From: a virus
Virus record (IMG/VR): IMGVR_UViG_3300034198_014884
Span: 1-28,612 of that record
Direction: 5' to 3' (one strand)
DNA: 28,612 bases
Positions 7,075-14,514 of this stretch are shown here, in pieces. The position numbers were made by a program, and so were the translations under genes. Numbering within the stretch: the stretch's first letter is position 1; every line of letters begins with the position of its first letter. The notes under the pieces are model-generated. The model made no database searches, was not told where the DNA came from, and saw only the letters and a program-made list of their open reading frames with translations.

Positions 7075-7600
7075 CGCTGATGGATTTTCAAAAAACAAAA
7101 TTTTTGAAATCAAAAAACAATTGAGTTGCTCATTTTTTCAGCCAGTTCACTTTCTTGAAATTTGCCCTTATTCAATTGAAGAATTAAAATCTGATTCAAG
7201 AATGCGCGATTTAGTTCACTGGCGAAATTTTGGAATTGTTTGGATGTGCTTATGCGGTGAAAATGCCACGCAATCAACACGACTGTTCAATCGCCATCAT
7301 TCTACGCTTTACAATTGCATTAAGAATGTAGAAAATGCACTGGAAGCATATGATAAGCCATTGCTTCAGAAAATCAAATTAGTAGAAGCTTATTCTAATG
7401 AGCTTGGATATATTCGAAGAAAACCTTTAAATCTTTCAGCTAAAGAAATGATTTTATTTCGAAGAAAGCGCATTGATCCAAAATTGAGAATTTGGAATAT
7501 TAGAGAAAAGTACGATAATCGTGAGAAATTATTCACAACTCACGAATTCATTAGAAATAAATGGTTTGTTCCATTTGTACAAGAAACAGATTGCAATTAA
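7058..7600 (+). CDS. DnaA domain IV-like DNA-binding protein
   Basis: I start the gene at ATG 7058 (MAKKNNADGFSK). An upstream TTG at 7019 would enlarge the overlap with the preceding gene and lacks a leader. In the 180-residue product, residues 48-95 (RMRDLVHWRNFGIVWMC, later FNRHHSTLYNCIKNVENAL) closely resemble DnaA domain IV, whose signature is 'GrdHsTVlhaikki' after a helix of the type 'aRqiaMYL'. Key residues N78-R79-H80-H81-S82-T83 match the helix-turn-helix that reads DnaA boxes. There is no AAA+ domain, so this is a stand-alone DNA-binding module. The C-terminal half is basic (FRRKRIDPKLR). It could recruit the primase-helicase to the phage origin or compete with host DnaA; both are inference. 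Confidence 0.65.
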   Translation: MAKKNNADGFSKNKIFEIKKQLSCSFFQPVHFLEICPYSIEELKSDSRMRDLVHWRNFGIVWMCLCGENATQSTRLFNRHHSTLYNCIKNVENALEAYDKPLLQKIKLVEAYSNELGYIRRKPLNLSAKEMILFRRKRIDPKLRIWNIREKYDNREKLFTTHEFIRNKWFVPFVQETDCN

Positions 7601-7624
7601 ATTTTAATTCTTAATAAAAAAAAT

Positions 7625-7924
7625 ATGAAAATCTACATTTCTGGTGCTATCACCAACAACCCAAATGCCAAGGCGCAATTTGACAAAGCAAAAAAAACAT
7701 TAATTGAACTAAATAAAAACTATTATTTTATTTCACCAATGGATTTGCCACATTATCACGATGAAAAGTGGTCAAGTTATATGCGCGAAGATATTAAAGC
7801 ATTAATGGATTGCCAAGCCATTTATTTAATTGAAGGCTGGGAAAAAAGTAAAGGCGCACGCATTGAAAAAGAACTGGCTGAAATTTTAGATTTCAAAATT
7901 ATTCACGAATTAAATGTTGATTGA
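7625..7924 (+). CDS. DUF4406 nucleoside deoxyribosyltransferase-like protein
   Basis: The 99-residue protein shows the full DUF4406 signature: MKIYISGAIT at the start (strand and first loop), a helix with paired lysines, FISPMDLPHY, then YMREDIKALMDCQAIYLIEG, GWEKSKGARIEKELA and a final strand FKIIHEL. The family is related in fold to nucleoside 2-deoxyribosyltransferases, which swap bases on deoxynucleosides, and is widespread in phages. The real substrate is not established. The conserved G-W-E-x-S-K-G-A and the following glutamate are the likely active-site region. The gene is followed without gap by the next one (the TGA of this gene shares a base with ATG 7924), so they are co-translated. 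A nucleotide-pool role is plausible. Confidence 0.85.
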   Translation: MKIYISGAITNNPNAKAQFDKAKKTLIELNKNYYFISPMDLPHYHDEKWSSYMREDIKALMDCQAIYLIEGWEKSKGARIEKELAEILDFKIIHELNVD

Positions 7925-8244
7925 TGAATAAATTAACTCCAGAACAAAAGGCAGTGGTGGCAACTTCGCTTCTGCCTTTGCTCGCTGATATGTTGGAAGA
8001 TATGCCAAAATTTAAGCGCGTGAAAATGCTTTCAAATCAATTGATTGAAGAAATCAGAAAACAAGATGTTGACATTCTGAAAAATGCAGATTCTGAAGGA
8101 ATTGAATTTTCAACCAACTTGCAAATTTTGGTAATGAAAGTGATTGCTGATGTTTTCAAAGGCATTGGCTATTCTGAAGAAGAATTGATTGATTGGCAGT
8201 TGAGAATGAAGTATGAAAATGAAAAATTGAAGCAAAATGATTAA
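7924..8244 (+). CDS. Hypothetical helical protein
   Basis: The 106-residue protein starts at ATG 7924, overlapping the preceding stop codon by one base. It begins MNKLTPEQKAVVATSLLPLL and is helical throughout, with amphipathic segments (MLEDMPKFKRVKMLSNQLI and LQILVMKVIADVFKGIGYS). No membrane segment is convincing and no enzyme motif is present. It overlaps the methyltransferase start by 8 bases. By position it might be an accessory of the DUF4406 protein or the methyltransferase, but nothing in the sequence shows this. The family is not recognised. Confidence 0.6.
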   Translation: MNKLTPEQKAVVATSLLPLLADMLEDMPKFKRVKMLSNQLIEEIRKQDVDILKNADSEGIEFSTNLQILVMKVIADVFKGIGYSEEELIDWQLRMKYENEKLKQND

Positions 8245-9673
8245 AGTAGGATCTGATTTTAGTGGTGTTGGTGCTTTTAATCAAGCATTAATTCGATTAA
8301 ATATTGACTTTGAAGAAGCTTTTGCTTGTGATATGGATAAATCTGCGCGCAAAACATTTATTCATAATTATGGTGAGCCAGAATATTATCCTGAAAATGT
8401 TTATGATAGAAAAATCCCAAATGATTCATTGGATATATATATGACATCACCACCTTGTCAAAGTTTTAGCCTTGCCGGGAAAAGACTTGGTAAGGATGAT
8501 AAAAGAGGTGTTTTGTTTTTTAATTCACATGAATTTATTCAAAAAAATAAACCAAGATTTTTCATTTTTGAAAATGTAAAAGGATTACTTTCTGATGATA
8601 ATGGCAATACCTTTCAAGAATGGATAAATTATTTAGGTGGTAAATCTGTAAATGGCGCACCTACAATTTTTCCAACAGATGAAGCTGTTCCTTATCATAT
8701 TTATTGGAAAGTTTTGAATGCAAAAAAATTAGGCATTCCGCAAAATAGAGAACGTGTTTTTATTATTGGAATTCGTGAAGATGATGATAATATTTTTAAT
8801 TGGCCAAATGAAGTGTATTTAACTAAAAAATTGAAAGATGTGTTGGAAAGCGAAGTTGATGAAAAGTATTTTTTGAGTGAAAAAATGATGGGAAGTTTGT
8901 TAAATGGTGGAAAAGAAGAATGGAGTAATTGCTTTAAACCACATACAATAGATTCAGAACATTCTGATTGTATAACAGCACGTTATCATAAAATGGGCAA
9001 AACAGATCCTTATATTAAAATTTTAGGAAATACACATCCAAGCGGAAATGGAATGAATGGAAATGTTTTTGATGAAAATGGAATTTCACCTACTTTATCA
9101 ACTAATAAAGGCGAAGGAATAAAAATTGGAACTTGGCGCACACACGAAGATGGGAAAGGTTTTAGAGAAACAGAAGATAATAATTGCCCTACAATTCCAG
9201 CAAGAGCAAGAGAAGATGGAAGTGGTCAACCAGTGATTATGATTTCATCAGCAACTTCCAATGGATTTGAATTAGCAACTGAAAATGATTCAATAAATTT
9301 TAGCGTGCCAAACTCTAAAACAAGACGTGGAAAAGTTGGAAAAGAAGTTGCACAAACATTAGATACTTCTTGCAATCAGGGAATTTGCATTCCTGTTCTT
9401 ACTCCAGATAGAGTTGAAAAAAGGCAAAATGGAAGAAGATTTAAAGATGATGGCGAAGAAATGTTTACAATTACAACACAAGATCGACATGGTGTATTTG
9501 ATGGATTTAAAATTAGAAGATTAACACCAAGAGAATGTTTTCGTTTAATGGATTTTCCTGATACATTTGATTTTTCAGTTGTAAGTGATTCGCAAGCTTA
9601 TAAACAAGCTGGAAATTCTATTGTGGTCAAATGTTTAGAATTAATAATTCAAGGATTTAAAAAATTACAATAA
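8237..9673 (+). CDS. dcm: DNA cytosine-5 methyltransferase with repeated target-recognition region
   Basis: This 478-residue enzyme would transfer a methyl group from S-adenosylmethionine to C5 of cytosine. Motif I is DFSGVGAF near the N-terminus, motif IV is TSPPCQSFS with catalytic C74, motif VI is E112-N113-V114, motif VIII is RERVFIIGIR, and the C-terminal motifs IX/X end in AGNSIVV. The variable region between VIII and IX is long (about 200-430). It contains five related units with a T/C-I/L-x-A/T core at residues 245, 286, 319, 374 and 411 (for example TLSTNKGEG, TIPARARED, TLDTSCNQG), which suggests duplicated target-recognition elements. No restriction endonuclease is next to it, so it is an orphan, probably protecting phage DNA from host restriction. 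It is the last plus-strand gene before a convergent terminator. Confidence 0.93.
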   Translation: MIKVGSDFSGVGAFNQALIRLNIDFEEAFACDMDKSARKTFIHNYGEPEYYPENVYDRKIPNDSLDIYMTSPPCQSFSLAGKRLGKDDKRGVLFFNSHEFIQKNKPRFFIFENVKGLLSDDNGNTFQEWINYLGGKSVNGAPTIFPTDEAVPYHIYWKVLNAKKLGIPQNRERVFIIGIREDDDNIFNWPNEVYLTKKLKDVLESEVDEKYFLSEKMMGSLLNGGKEEWSNCFKPHTIDSEHSDCITARYHKMGKTDPYIKILGNTHPSGNGMNGNVFDENGISPTLSTNKGEGIKIGTWRTHEDGKGFRETEDNNCPTIPARAREDGSGQPVIMISSATSNGFELATENDSINFSVPNSKTRRGKVGKEVAQTLDTSCNQGICIPVLTPDRVEKRQNGRRFKDDGEEMFTITTQDRHGVFDGFKIRRLTPRECFRLMDFPDTFDFSVVSDSQAYKQAGNSIVVKCLELIIQGFKKLQ

Positions 9674-9675
9674 CC

Positions 9676-9703
9676 AAAAAGCCACTAACAAGTGGCTTTT
9701 TTT
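9676..9703. terminator. Bidirectional terminator between convergent operons
   Basis: AAAAAGCCACT (9676-9686), loop AACA, AGTGGCTTTTT (9691-9701) and further T to 9703. The flanking A and T tracts allow it to work on both strands. It ends the methyltransferase operon (plus) and overlaps the stop codon of the tape measure gene (minus). Confidence 0.9.
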
Positions 9704-12700
9704 ATGCTTTAAAACTATTTAATTCATTGGTGCGAATGGAAATATCATCAATTTGTTTATCACCAATTTTTACACCCATGTTTGGAATCTTCGCATTTAA
9801 TGCAGTCATGATTGCCAAATTTGCATTTAATAAAGCAGTTAATTGATTATCATTCATTCCATTGGTTGCTGGCATTCCGTTCATTCCAACATTTGCTCCT
9901 TGCTGGTTGGTTCTGATTGCTTCAATAGCATTTACCATGTTGGCAACACGTACATCTTTTAATAAATTATTTGGCACAAAGTATTCTGGTCCAGCTTCAG
10001 AAAAAAGCGCATAAGATGGTGAATTTGGTGTCATACCGCCTTTAAGTGGTGAAACTTTTTGTGCATTGTATGTTTTTCCATCTTGTGCGCCAATTATGTT
10101 TCTGAATCCACCATCAAGAAATTGTGGTAAAGGTTCTGCTGCAATCATTGCTTGTTGTGCAATTCCAGCAGCAATTGTTAAAGCCAATAAGAAAGGATTC
10201 GCCAATACTTTTGAAGCAGCCACAGCAGAATTGATTGCAGCTTCAAACATAGCTATTTGCTTCGCACGTTCTGCTTGTTTTCTTTCAACTTCAATGCGCT
10301 TTTTATCACTTGCATCTTGAATTTCTTGTTTTCTTAATTCAAATTCTTCCCTTGTTTGCAATCCAGCAAGCATTCTTTGTTCTTCAGCTTTAATTGCTGT
10401 GTTTTTTTCTGTATCAATATTGGTTAATTGTGTTTTAAAATACGCATCAAATATTTTTGAAGCTGTTGAAGAAATCTGTTGCAAGGAATTAACAATTGAA
10501 TCAAATCTTTCTTGAAACATTTTCAAAGTTTGTTCTTGTGTTTGCGTTTGGATGCCTGAAATTTGTTCTGCTAATGCAGTTTCATTTTCCAATTTTCTTG
10601 CATCATATTCAGCTTGATTGATTTCGCCATCTTTCAATTGCTTTGCAAGTGCTTCAGCTTTTAATTTAGCTTCAAATTCAAGCTGTTCAATCAATACTGC
10701 ATTTAATTCTTCATTTGCTTGTTGGCGCGTTTTCAAATCAGCATCTTTTACAGCTTGTGCAGCAGCATAAGCGCGTGCAACTTTAATATCCATCAAGGCT
10801 TGTTCTAAGCTTTCAGCTTGTGCCAATTGTTGCGCTGTTTGATTTGCTTGAAATTCCAAAAATTCTGCTTCGCCTTTTGCGCGCCATTTTTTGCGAATTC
10901 CATCTTTTCCAAATTCTAATTCTTCAGTTTGTAAAGTTTCAAGTGCTGCTAATTCCTTTGCTGCATCTTCGCCAATTTTTCCCTTTTCCTTGGATAATTC
11001 GCGAGCAGAATCAATTTCTTTTTGATATTTGGATTTTATTCCGCTTTCAAAAACAAACATTTCTTTGGCAAATTCATCTGTGAATTCTGATAATCTTTTT
11101 TCATATTCAAAATCAATTTTGAATTTTTCTGAAGAAGCAATAATATCAGCCAATGTTTTTTGAAGTTCCTTCCATTTTTGATCTGCTGCATCAGCTTGTG
11201 CTTTTGATTTTACAGCGGCTTTTTCAGTTGCAATTCGAGCTTTTTCTTTATCTTCTTCTTCTTTTTTATCTTTGATAAACTTCTTTTTTTCTTCTTCAGA
11301 TTGTGCCTTCAAAACCTTTAAGATTTGTTCTTCAGATTTCATTTGGCCTTTAAAAATATCTTCCATCCAAGAACCTTTGAACAAATTTTGATTTACTTTT
11401 AATCCATTGATTTTATTAATAGATTGTTCAATCAATTGTGTTTGTGTTGCAAATGTTTGCCCAAAATTCAAATTCAATCCTTTGATTCTTCCAGATACAT
11501 CTTTCATTGTGTTTGGTAAATTTTCCAATTGATCTTGTGATTTTTTCAATTGTTCTTCCAAATCGGCTGCATCATCTGTGAATATATCAGCAACAAAATT
11601 TGTTATTCCAAATCGGTTTTGTTCTGTGGCGCGCTGTTCTGCAATTGCCATTGATTGTTGCACCATTTCAGCCAATAATCTTTCAGCTTCAGTTGCTTGA
11701 ACTGCTGCAATAGATTGATCCAATAGATTAGCTGTGATTTCCTTTTGCAAATTACTTAATTCTCTTCCTGAAGCTGATTGTAAATCATAATTTTTGGTTA
11801 ATTCAGGATATTTTGAATTTAATTGTTCAATGATTAATGCGTTTTCATCTTGAATTTTTTTAGATTCCAAATCTGTTAAATTCTTTGATCTTAAAGCTTT
11901 GTTGTTTTGGTCCAATGCCATTGTTAAAGTTGCCGCTTCATCAGCTTGTGATTTCATGCCATCCACAACTTCTTGTGTTAATCGATTCATTCTTGCTTGT
12001 TCATCAATGGCATCACGAATGGAATCACCAAAAAGGAACATCATTGGATTTAAGTAAGTCAATGCTTTGCCGAAATCAAGCAAAACTTCTTCAAATTTCA
12101 ATTCATCCCATTCAGTCAATAAGCCAATAACATCTGAAATCCAATTCAAAACTTCGGTACCAATTTGCACAATTCCGCGCATTGGTGATTGTGCTGCTGA
12201 AGTTGAAAGTGTCAATCCTTCCCATGCAGAAGATAATTTCTTCAAATCGCCATCCAAATTATCATTATTTATTTTTGCTTGAACATAAGCAGTATTTGTT
12301 CCTGTAACAGCAGTATTCAATTTTTCAAAGTGATCAACATTTTGCAATATAGTTTGGCCAACAACAACATTTTCTTTTCCAAAAACGCGCAATAAAGCAG
12401 TTTGATCGCCTGAAATTTTGCTCATTTCTTGCAATCTTTCATTGAATGGCACTGTTTTATCCATCACCAATTCAACATTTACACCAAATCTTTCTAATTC
12501 TTCAACTGCTTTGGCATCCAATGCACTTGCTGTTGACATTGCCAATAATACGTTTCTTAATTGTGTTCCAGCTTCAGCTCCTTTGATGTTTTTTTCTGAA
12601 AGCAATTCAGTCAATGCAACTGATTCTTCAATTGTAACATTGTTGGCATTTGCCACAGTTCCAAATCTATCAATGGAAGCTGTTAAATCTTCAATTTCGG

Positions 12701-13385
12701 CAGCTCCAGCAACAGAACCAGCTGCCAAAGTATTAATGATTCTTTTTGATTGATCAGCACCAAGATTAAATTGATTCATAGAAGATGCCAAAGCTTGTGC
12801 TGCTGGTGCCAATTGCATTCCAGCTGCTTCAGATAAAATGATTGCTTCATGCGTAACTGCTGCCAATGCTTCCCGGTCTTTCAATAAATCTGGGCGCGCG
12901 GAACCAATTAACTTAAATGCTTCAACAGCTTGGATTGCAGAAAGTGTGGTGGTTCTTCCCATTTCCTTTGCCGTTTGTTTATAATATTCAATATCTTGTG
13001 CTGAAGCTCCAGTAATTGATTGCAAAGAAGAAAGGCTTTTTTCCATCTCTTTGTTGTTTCGATACCAGGAACCAACAGCAGCAGAAATTCCTTGAATTCC
13101 AACAGAAATCAATCCAGCAACACCAACAAATGGAAGTGCGCCAGAAATCAATGATTTCATATTGTTTTTCGCTGGAACATACGAATCAGAAACTGCTTTC
13201 ACATCTTGGCGATGTTTTGTAAGTGCTGCTGATGCTGTTCCAAGCTCTTTCAATTTATTCTTGTATTCATCAGAATTCCTTGGAAGCTGGCGAATTTCAT
13301 TGTTTAATTGCTTTACATTTTTTTCAATCTGTTTCAATGTTTGCCCAGCTTGTGTGCCGTCAATAAAGATGTTAGTTTTAGCCAT
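9702..13385 (-). CDS. Tail tape measure protein (TP901 type)
   Basis: At 1227 residues this is the largest gene. It is the scaffold that sets tail length and may enter the host envelope with the DNA. A hydrophobic segment occurs at about residues 80-100 (GVAGLISVGIQGISAAVGS). Next comes the TP901 core: KEMGRTTTLSAIQAVEAF, LSEAAGMQLAPAAQALASS and AEIEDLTASIDRFGTVANA. The centre is long, helical and Glu/Lys/Gln-rich. The C-terminus has a second hydrophobic stretch (PFLLALTIAAGIAQQ) and the usual GGF and SEAGPEYFVP motifs. It follows the gp10-like gene with a one-base overlap (TAATG). No tail assembly chaperone pair is next to it, and its strand is opposite to all other structural genes. Confidence 0.92.
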   Translation of the reverse strand: MAKTNIFIDGTQAGQTLKQIEKNVKQLNNEIRQLPRNSDEYKNKLKELGTASAALTKHRQDVKAVSDSYVPAKNNMKSLISGALPFVGVAGLISVGIQGISAAVGSWYRNNKEMEKSLSSLQSITGASAQDIEYYKQTAKEMGRTTTLSAIQAVEAFKLIGSARPDLLKDREALAAVTHEAIILSEAAGMQLAPAAQALASSMNQFNLGADQSKRIINTLAAGSVAGAAEIEDLTASIDRFGTVANANNVTIEESVALTELLSEKNIKGAEAGTQLRNVLLAMSTASALDAKAVEELERFGVNVELVMDKTVPFNERLQEMSKISGDQTALLRVFGKENVVVGQTILQNVDHFEKLNTAVTGTNTAYVQAKINNDNLDGDLKKLSSAWEGLTLSTSAAQSPMRGIVQIGTEVLNWISDVIGLLTEWDELKFEEVLLDFGKALTYLNPMMFLFGDSIRDAIDEQARMNRLTQEVVDGMKSQADEAATLTMALDQNNKALRSKNLTDLESKKIQDENALIIEQLNSKYPELTKNYDLQSASGRELSNLQKEITANLLDQSIAAVQATEAERLLAEMVQQSMAIAEQRATEQNRFGITNFVADIFTDDAADLEEQLKKSQDQLENLPNTMKDVSGRIKGLNLNFGQTFATQTQLIEQSINKINGLKVNQNLFKGSWMEDIFKGQMKSEEQILKVLKAQSEEEKKKFIKDKKEEEDKEKARIATEKAAVKSKAQADAADQKWKELQKTLADIIASSEKFKIDFEYEKRLSEFTDEFAKEMFVFESGIKSKYQKEIDSARELSKEKGKIGEDAAKELAALETLQTEELEFGKDGIRKKWRAKGEAEFLEFQANQTAQQLAQAESLEQALMDIKVARAYAAAQAVKDADLKTRQQANEELNAVLIEQLEFEAKLKAEALAKQLKDGEINQAEYDARKLENETALAEQISGIQTQTQEQTLKMFQERFDSIVNSLQQISSTASKIFDAYFKTQLTNIDTEKNTAIKAEEQRMLAGLQTREEFELRKQEIQDASDKKRIEVERKQAERAKQIAMFEAAINSAVAASKVLANPFLLALTIAAGIAQQAMIAAEPLPQFLDGGFRNIIGAQDGKTYNAQKVSPLKGGMTPNSPSYALFSEAGPEYFVPNNLLKDVRVANMVNAIEAIRTNQQGANVGMNGMPATNGMNDNQLTALLNANLAIMTALNAKIPNMGVKIGDKQIDDISIRTNELNSFKA

Positions 13386-13768
13386 TACATTTCCATTTTT
13401 GTAGAATCAACTTGAATTTCTTCAATAATCAATTGCGCATAATAATCCGCAAAATCTTCAGAAATTTGTGGTAATTCTTGATTTATAGCCATTGATCGCC
13501 AAGGCTGTTTTTTAATTTTTACTCCTTTTCCAAATGCGTTATCAACTCCAATTTCATGGAATTTACCATACCATTCATAAGAAAATTGAATTCTATCAAC
13601 TTCGCCCTTGGTACTTCGCACACTTGATTTTATTGATTTTAATAAATTTCCTTTTTGCACCAAATCCATTGACTGAATGTTCTGCATCATTTGTTGCGTA
13701 ACATTTGCACCATGCTTTTTTGCAAGTTCGCGTGCTTTGGTGATGTCGTATTTCTTGAAATCTATCAT
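13385..13768 (-). CDS. gp10-like tail completion or virion morphogenesis protein
   Basis: I place the start at the ATG 13768 (MIDFKKYDITKAREL) because the promoter box GAATTTTG lies 5 bases before it; an in-frame ATG at 13786 would put the box inside the gene. The 127-residue product has the general order of HK97 gp10-like and related proteins: an N-terminal helix (KAREL..KHG), a polar helix ending in VQKGNLLKSIKSS, strands with YEWYGKFHEIGV, a positively charged loop (FGKGVKIKKQPW) and a C-terminal helix. Such proteins sit at the head-tail joint or tail end. It precedes the tape measure gene in the same minus-strand operon. The call is by pattern, not search. Confidence 0.6.
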   Translation of the reverse strand: MIDFKKYDITKARELAKKHGANVTQQMMQNIQSMDLVQKGNLLKSIKSSVRSTKGEVDRIQFSYEWYGKFHEIGVDNAFGKGVKIKKQPWRSMAINQELPQISEDFADYYAQLIIEEIQVDSTKMEM

Positions 13769-13773
13769 AATAT

Positions 13774-13809
13774 CAAAATTCAACATTTATACGCGCGCAT
13801 GAAAGGACT
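13774..13809 (-). promoter_or_regulatory. Late-type promoter for the minus-strand tail operon
   Basis: Read on the minus strand: AGTCCT (13809-13804), 22 bases, GAATTTTG (13781-13774), 5 bases, then ATG at 13768. The same two boxes with the same spacing occur at 13944-13979 and 22872-22907. The very short distance to the ATG implies a nearly leaderless mRNA. Confidence 0.65.
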
Positions 13810-13825
13810 TAGATAATAGTGAAAA

Positions 13826-13859
13826 TTTGCATTGAATATTGAGAAAAGCTGTATATTTG
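13826..13859 (+). promoter_or_regulatory. Host-type promoter in the divergent control region
   Basis: TTTG (13826-13829), 22 bases, then TATATTTG (13852-13859), a perfect TAnnTTTG -7 box; a TTG at 13832-13834 gives a 17-base spacing instead. It points toward the terminator at 13910 and not directly at a gene. Confidence 0.55.
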
Positions 13860-13864
13860 CCACA

Positions 13865-13941
13865 AGTAGTTTTGACAAACTTGTTTTTTCATGATTTTTT
13901 TTTAAGCAGAAAAGCTCCATTCGTAAGTTTGGAGCTTTTTT
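13865..13941 (+). ncRNA. Candidate small RNA between the divergent tail operons
   Basis: A transcript from the promoter at 13826-13859 would start near 13865 and end at the terminator at 13941, about 77 bases, with no open reading frame of note. An inverted repeat ACAAGT/ACTTGT (13862-13867, 13879-13884) followed by T6 lies right at its 5' end, and a stronger hairpin with a T run is at its 3' end. It could be a regulatory RNA, an attenuated leader of the plus-strand tail operon, or a by-product of promoter insulation. The start site is inferred. Confidence 0.35.
13910..13941 (+). terminator. Intrinsic terminator upstream of the plus-strand tail operon
   Basis: AAAAGCTCCA (13910-13919) pairs with TGGAGCTTTT (13930-13939) around a 10-base loop, followed by T to 13941. 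It lies in a divergent intergenic region, where no upstream plus-strand gene needs a terminator, and ends 2 bases before the box TGTCCT. Confidence 0.8.
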
Positions 13942-13943
13942 GT

Positions 13944-13979
13944 TGTCCTAACTTTTTTCTGATAAAGTATTGACTTTTG
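13944..13979 (+). promoter_or_regulatory. Late-type promoter for the plus-strand tail operon
   Basis: TGTCCT (13944-13949), 22 bases, GACTTTTG (13972-13979), 4 bases, then ATG at 13984. Boxes and spacing agree with the promoters at 13774-13809 (minus) and 22872-22907, so this seems to be a common late class giving leaderless or nearly leaderless transcripts. Confidence 0.65.
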
Positions 13980-13983
13980 TAAC

Positions 13984-14514
13984 ATGAGTACATATAAAGA
14001 TGCTGTTGAATACTTTAAATCTTTGGCAATAGCCAATGTAGATATTGCGCACACTGATGCTGAAGGAAATAAGAAGTTTTTTCGCTTGGATATGGCTGAA
14101 TTTTATTCAGGAACAGTTGCACAATTGCCTTCTGCTGATGCTGGTCCATTCATGGTATTATTCAACTATATCACTGATTTTTCGCGCATTGATTGTGTGA
14201 ATCAAAAGAAACAGTTTATGTTTATGATTTTGCAAGCTTATTCAAAAGATGATTGGAATGCTGAAGAAGATGCGCTTGATTTGTGCGAAAATGTGATTAA
14301 AGAAGTTGTGAATAAAATCAATTTTGATTCCAAAACTTATTCTGAAAATGAATTTTTGTATGGTGGATTTGAATATGAAAATGTGCGATTAATTCCATCT
14401 GATAAAATAAGAAATTCAACTGGATTATATATTGGCTGGCAATGTTCATTTTTCTTGAATGAGCGAATCAGCACAGCAATTGATCCAACTAAATGGATAA
14501 CCCCTGAACCATGA
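13984..14514 (+). CDS. Putative tail completion or terminator protein
   Basis: The 176-residue protein opens the plus-strand tail operon. It has an N-terminal helix (YKDAVEYFKSLAI), a polar strand section with DAEGNKKFFRLDMAEF, a central MFMILQAYSKDDW stretch and an acidic helix (EDALDLCENVIKEVV). It ends GWQCSFFLNERISTAIDP, a strand-and-turn end that I associate with tail terminator or head-tail joining proteins of Bacteroidota phages. Size and location between the gp10-like gene and the large tail genes support this. No catalytic motif is present. The ATGA overlap with the next gene indicates coupling. An alternative is a minor tail protein of unknown fold; the family is not firmly recognised. 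Confidence 0.45.
   Translation: MSTYKDAVEYFKSLAIANVDIAHTDAEGNKKFFRLDMAEFYSGTVAQLPSADAGPFMVLFNYITDFSRIDCVNQKKQFMFMILQAYSKDDWNAEEDALDLCENVIKEVVNKINFDSKTYSENEFLYGGFEYENVRLIPSDKIRNSTGLYIGWQCSFFLNERISTAIDPTKWITPEP

Noticed and set aside
9702-13786. Programmed frameshift chaperone gene before the tape measure
   Set aside because: The tape measure start overlaps the stop of the gp10-like gene by one base, leaving no room for a chaperone pair, and no slippery site with an extended frame was seen.
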